A stretch of DNA of 64,000 nt, taken from NCBI GenBank assembly GCA_947501105.1, contig CANMUP010000001.1:992001-1056000 (forward strand), in the 5' to 3' direction. Source of the stretch: an uncultured Flaviramulus sp. (GTDB lineage Bacteria; Bacteroidota; Bacteroidia; Flavobacteriales; Flavobacteriaceae). This document shows, one piece after another, positions 62,455 through 64,000 of this stretch; position 1 is the first letter of the stretch; each line of letters begins with the position of its first letter. Under the pieces are notes generated by a model. That model ran no database searches and was not told the DNA's origin. It worked only from the letters and a program-made list of their open reading frames with translations. A program made the translations under genes and the position numbers.

Positions 62455-63681
62455 ATGAAAGAATTATTAAAAAAATACGAAAATAAAGAACCAGAAATTG
62501 TTTTTAATTGGAAAGACCCAGAAACGGATGCTGAGGGCTGGACGGTTATAAATTCGCTTCGCGGAGGTGCTGCTGGAGGCGGAACAAGAATGCGAAAAGG
62601 TTTAGATATGAATGAGGTTTTGTCTTTAGCAAAAACCATGGAAATTAAGTTTACCGTATCTGGTCCATCTATTGGAGGCGCAAAATCGGGTATTAATTTT
62701 GATCCAAAAGACCCTCGTAAAACGGGCGTATTAGAACGTTGGTATGCCGCGGTATCGCCATTACTTAAAAGTTATTATGGTACAGGTGGCGATTTGAATG
62801 TTGATGAAATTCACGAAGTTATTCCTATTACAGAAGAAAGTGGTGTTTGGCACCCACAAGAAGGCGTTTTTAATGGACATTTTAAACCTACTGAAGCCGA
62901 TAAAATTAATAGAATTGGGCAGTTAAGACAAGGCGTTATTAAGGTTATTGAAAATGCAATATACTCTCCAAGTGTTTCAAGAAAATATACGGTAGCAGAT
63001 ATGATAACGGGCTTTGGTGTTGCCGAAGCTGTGAAACAATATTATGCTATTTATGGCGGAGATATTAAAGGGAAACGTGCCGTAGTACAAGGTTTTGGTA
63101 ATGTAGGGGCAGCGGCAGCATTTTATTTATCGCAAATGGGAGCCAAAGTAGTTGGCATAATTGATATAGCTGGAGGGTTAATTAATGAAGATGGTTTTAC
63201 TTTTGAAGAAATTACTAACTTGTTCTTAGCAAAAAATGGAAACACACTTAATGCTGAAAATTTAATTCCTTTTGAAGAAGTTAACGAAAAAATTTGGGCC
63301 ATTAATACTGAAATTTTTGCACCATGTGCCGCATCACGATTAATTACGATTCACCAAATTGATGAATTGATAGATAGTGGCTTAGAAGTTATATCTTGTG
63401 GAGCTAATGTGCCTTTTGCTGATAAAGAGATTTTCTTTGGTCCTATAATGGAGCATACAGATTATAGAGTGAGTTTAATACCTGATTTTATTTCTAATTG
63501 TGGCATGGCACGTGTTTTTGCTTATTTTATGGAGCGCCGTGTACAAATGACCGACGAAGCTATATTTAACGATACCTCAAATAAAATTAAAGAAGCGATA
63601 GAAAAAGTTTATAATAAAAACCAAGCTAAAACAGGAATAAGTGCAACAGCATTTGAGATTGCCTTAAACCAACTAATATAA
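62455..63681 (+). CDS. Glu/Leu/Phe/Val-family amino-acid dehydrogenase
   Basis: This 408-residue dehydrogenase deaminates an amino acid to its keto-acid with NAD(P). The catalytic region has RGGAAGGGTRMRKGLDMNEV and GPSIGGAKSGINFDPKDPRK with the catalytic lysine in GGAKSG. The dinucleotide-binding motif is VQGFGNVGAAAAFYLSQMG near residue 212. Length and motif fit this family; choice between Glu and branched-chain substrates is not certain, though flavobacterial members are mostly annotated as glutamate-type. Confidence 0.9.
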   Translation: MKELLKKYENKEPEIVFNWKDPETDAEGWTVINSLRGGAAGGGTRMRKGLDMNEVLSLAKTMEIKFTVSGPSIGGAKSGINFDPKDPRKTGVLERWYAAVSPLLKSYYGTGGDLNVDEIHEVIPITEESGVWHPQEGVFNGHFKPTEADKINRIGQLRQGVIKVIENAIYSPSVSRKYTVADMITGFGVAEAVKQYYAIYGGDIKGKRAVVQGFGNVGAAAAFYLSQMGAKVVGIIDIAGGLINEDGFTFEEITNLFLAKNGNTLNAENLIPFEEVNEKIWAINTEIFAPCAASRLITIHQIDELIDSGLEVISCGANVPFADKEIFFGPIMEHTDYRVSLIPDFISNCGMARVFAYFMERRVQMTDEAIFNDTSNKIKEAIEKVYNKNQAKTGISATAFEIALNQLI

Positions 63682-63694
63682 AAACCAAACATAT

Positions 63695-64000
63695 ATGGAA
63701 GCTGCAATTATTTTAGTATTTGTAATGGGCTATTTAGCCATTACCTTAGAGCATAATATAAAAATTGATAAACTAATCCCTGCATTGGTCATGATGGCTA
63801 TTTGTTGGGCGTTAATTGCTTTAGGTATTGATAGCTTCCCCCAATGGTTTGATTCTGGTAAGCATACACTACTAGAAAATTTTGGGCTTTTAGGTCATGA
63901 GGAAAAAATGCACCTCATGGAAGAAACACTTTTGCATCATTTAGGTAAAACGGCAGAAATATTAGTATTCCTATTGGGCGCCATGACTATTGTAGAAATC
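63695..64000 (+). CDS. nhaD: NhaD-type sodium/proton antiporter (3' partial)
   Basis: The frame opens at ATG 63695, 13 bases after the dehydrogenase stop, and runs to the right edge with 102 codons visible. It contains hydrophobic helices AAIILVFVMGYLAITLE and IPALVMMAICWALIALG, then the conserved HHLGKTAEILVFLLGAMTI segment found in NhaD antiporters. The rest of the gene lies outside the window. Confidence 0.85.
   Translation, partial: MEAAIILVFVMGYLAITLEHNIKIDKLIPALVMMAICWALIALGIDSFPQWFDSGKHTLLENFGLLGHEEKMHLMEETLLHHLGKTAEILVFLLGAMTIVEI

Overview
The window reads as a chromosomal segment of a marine-type Flavobacteriaceae bacterium (Bacteroidota). This rests on very AT-rich DNA, many lipoproteins with short signal peptides, TAnnTTTG-type promoter boxes, a T9SS-type sorting tail, a mevalonate pathway pair next to a UbiA prenyltransferase, DUF547 proteins, and an arsenosugar gene set typical of that family. 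Genus and species cannot be fixed from the sequence alone.

Layout. 1-6.8 kb: an RND tripartite efflux operon (outer-membrane channel cut by the left edge, adaptor, pump) followed by an overlapping potassium-channel gene. 6.8-14.9 kb: a propeller-like lipoprotein, an HI0933-type flavoprotein, a DUF1697 protein, then an isoprenoid run (diphosphomevalonate decarboxylase, GHMP kinase, UbiA prenyltransferase) with a nitrilase and an RsuA/RluB-type protein whose catalytic Asp position is Gly. 14.9-25.3 kb: minus-strand glycosyltransferase and electron-transfer genes (GT-C, two GT2, MORN protein, polyferredoxin, FAD oxidoreductase), interrupted by a plus-strand GH20 hexosaminidase and a sulfatase, with a candidate structured RNA between the convergent blocks. 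25.4-30.9 kb: a plus-strand envelope run (DUF547, beta-barrel, GH113-like hydrolase, lipoprotein, POTRA-barrel protein) and a metallophosphoesterase.

30.9-40.2 kb, minus strand: a nearly complete arsenosugar biosynthesis locus (AhpD-like protein, ArsS radical SAM, rhodanese, CofC-like TIGR04282, purine nucleoside phosphorylase, ArsM, phosphate transporter, DUF547, TIGR04283 glycosyltransferase). Palindromic repeats sit between several of its genes. 40.3-50.6 kb, plus strand: a CPA1 antiporter, a Pif1-like helicase, a tandem pair of phosphatidylserine-decarboxylase-like enzymes that have diverged differently at the active site, an LRR lipoprotein and a BspA-like LRR protein with a T9SS tail. 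50.8-53.9 kb: a TPR histidine kinase with its LytTR response regulator.

54.1-59.1 kb: a tightly packed cassette of two D12-class adenine methyltransferases, a PD-(D/E)XK nuclease, a two-helix membrane coiled-coil protein and a DGQHR-domain protein. It looks like a restriction-modification system with two extra partners, and it is followed by about 900 bases of palindrome-rich noncoding DNA. This cassette is the best candidate for an undescribed system in the window. 59.9-64 kb: housekeeping genes (acyl-CoA dehydrogenase, AnmK, a Glu/Leu dehydrogenase and the beginning of NhaD).

I found no rRNA, tRNA, CRISPR array, insertion sequence or integrase. Many ORFs in this genome can be extended upstream through TTG codons. 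Where a signal peptide or conserved N-terminus begins at a later ATG, I moved the start and said so.
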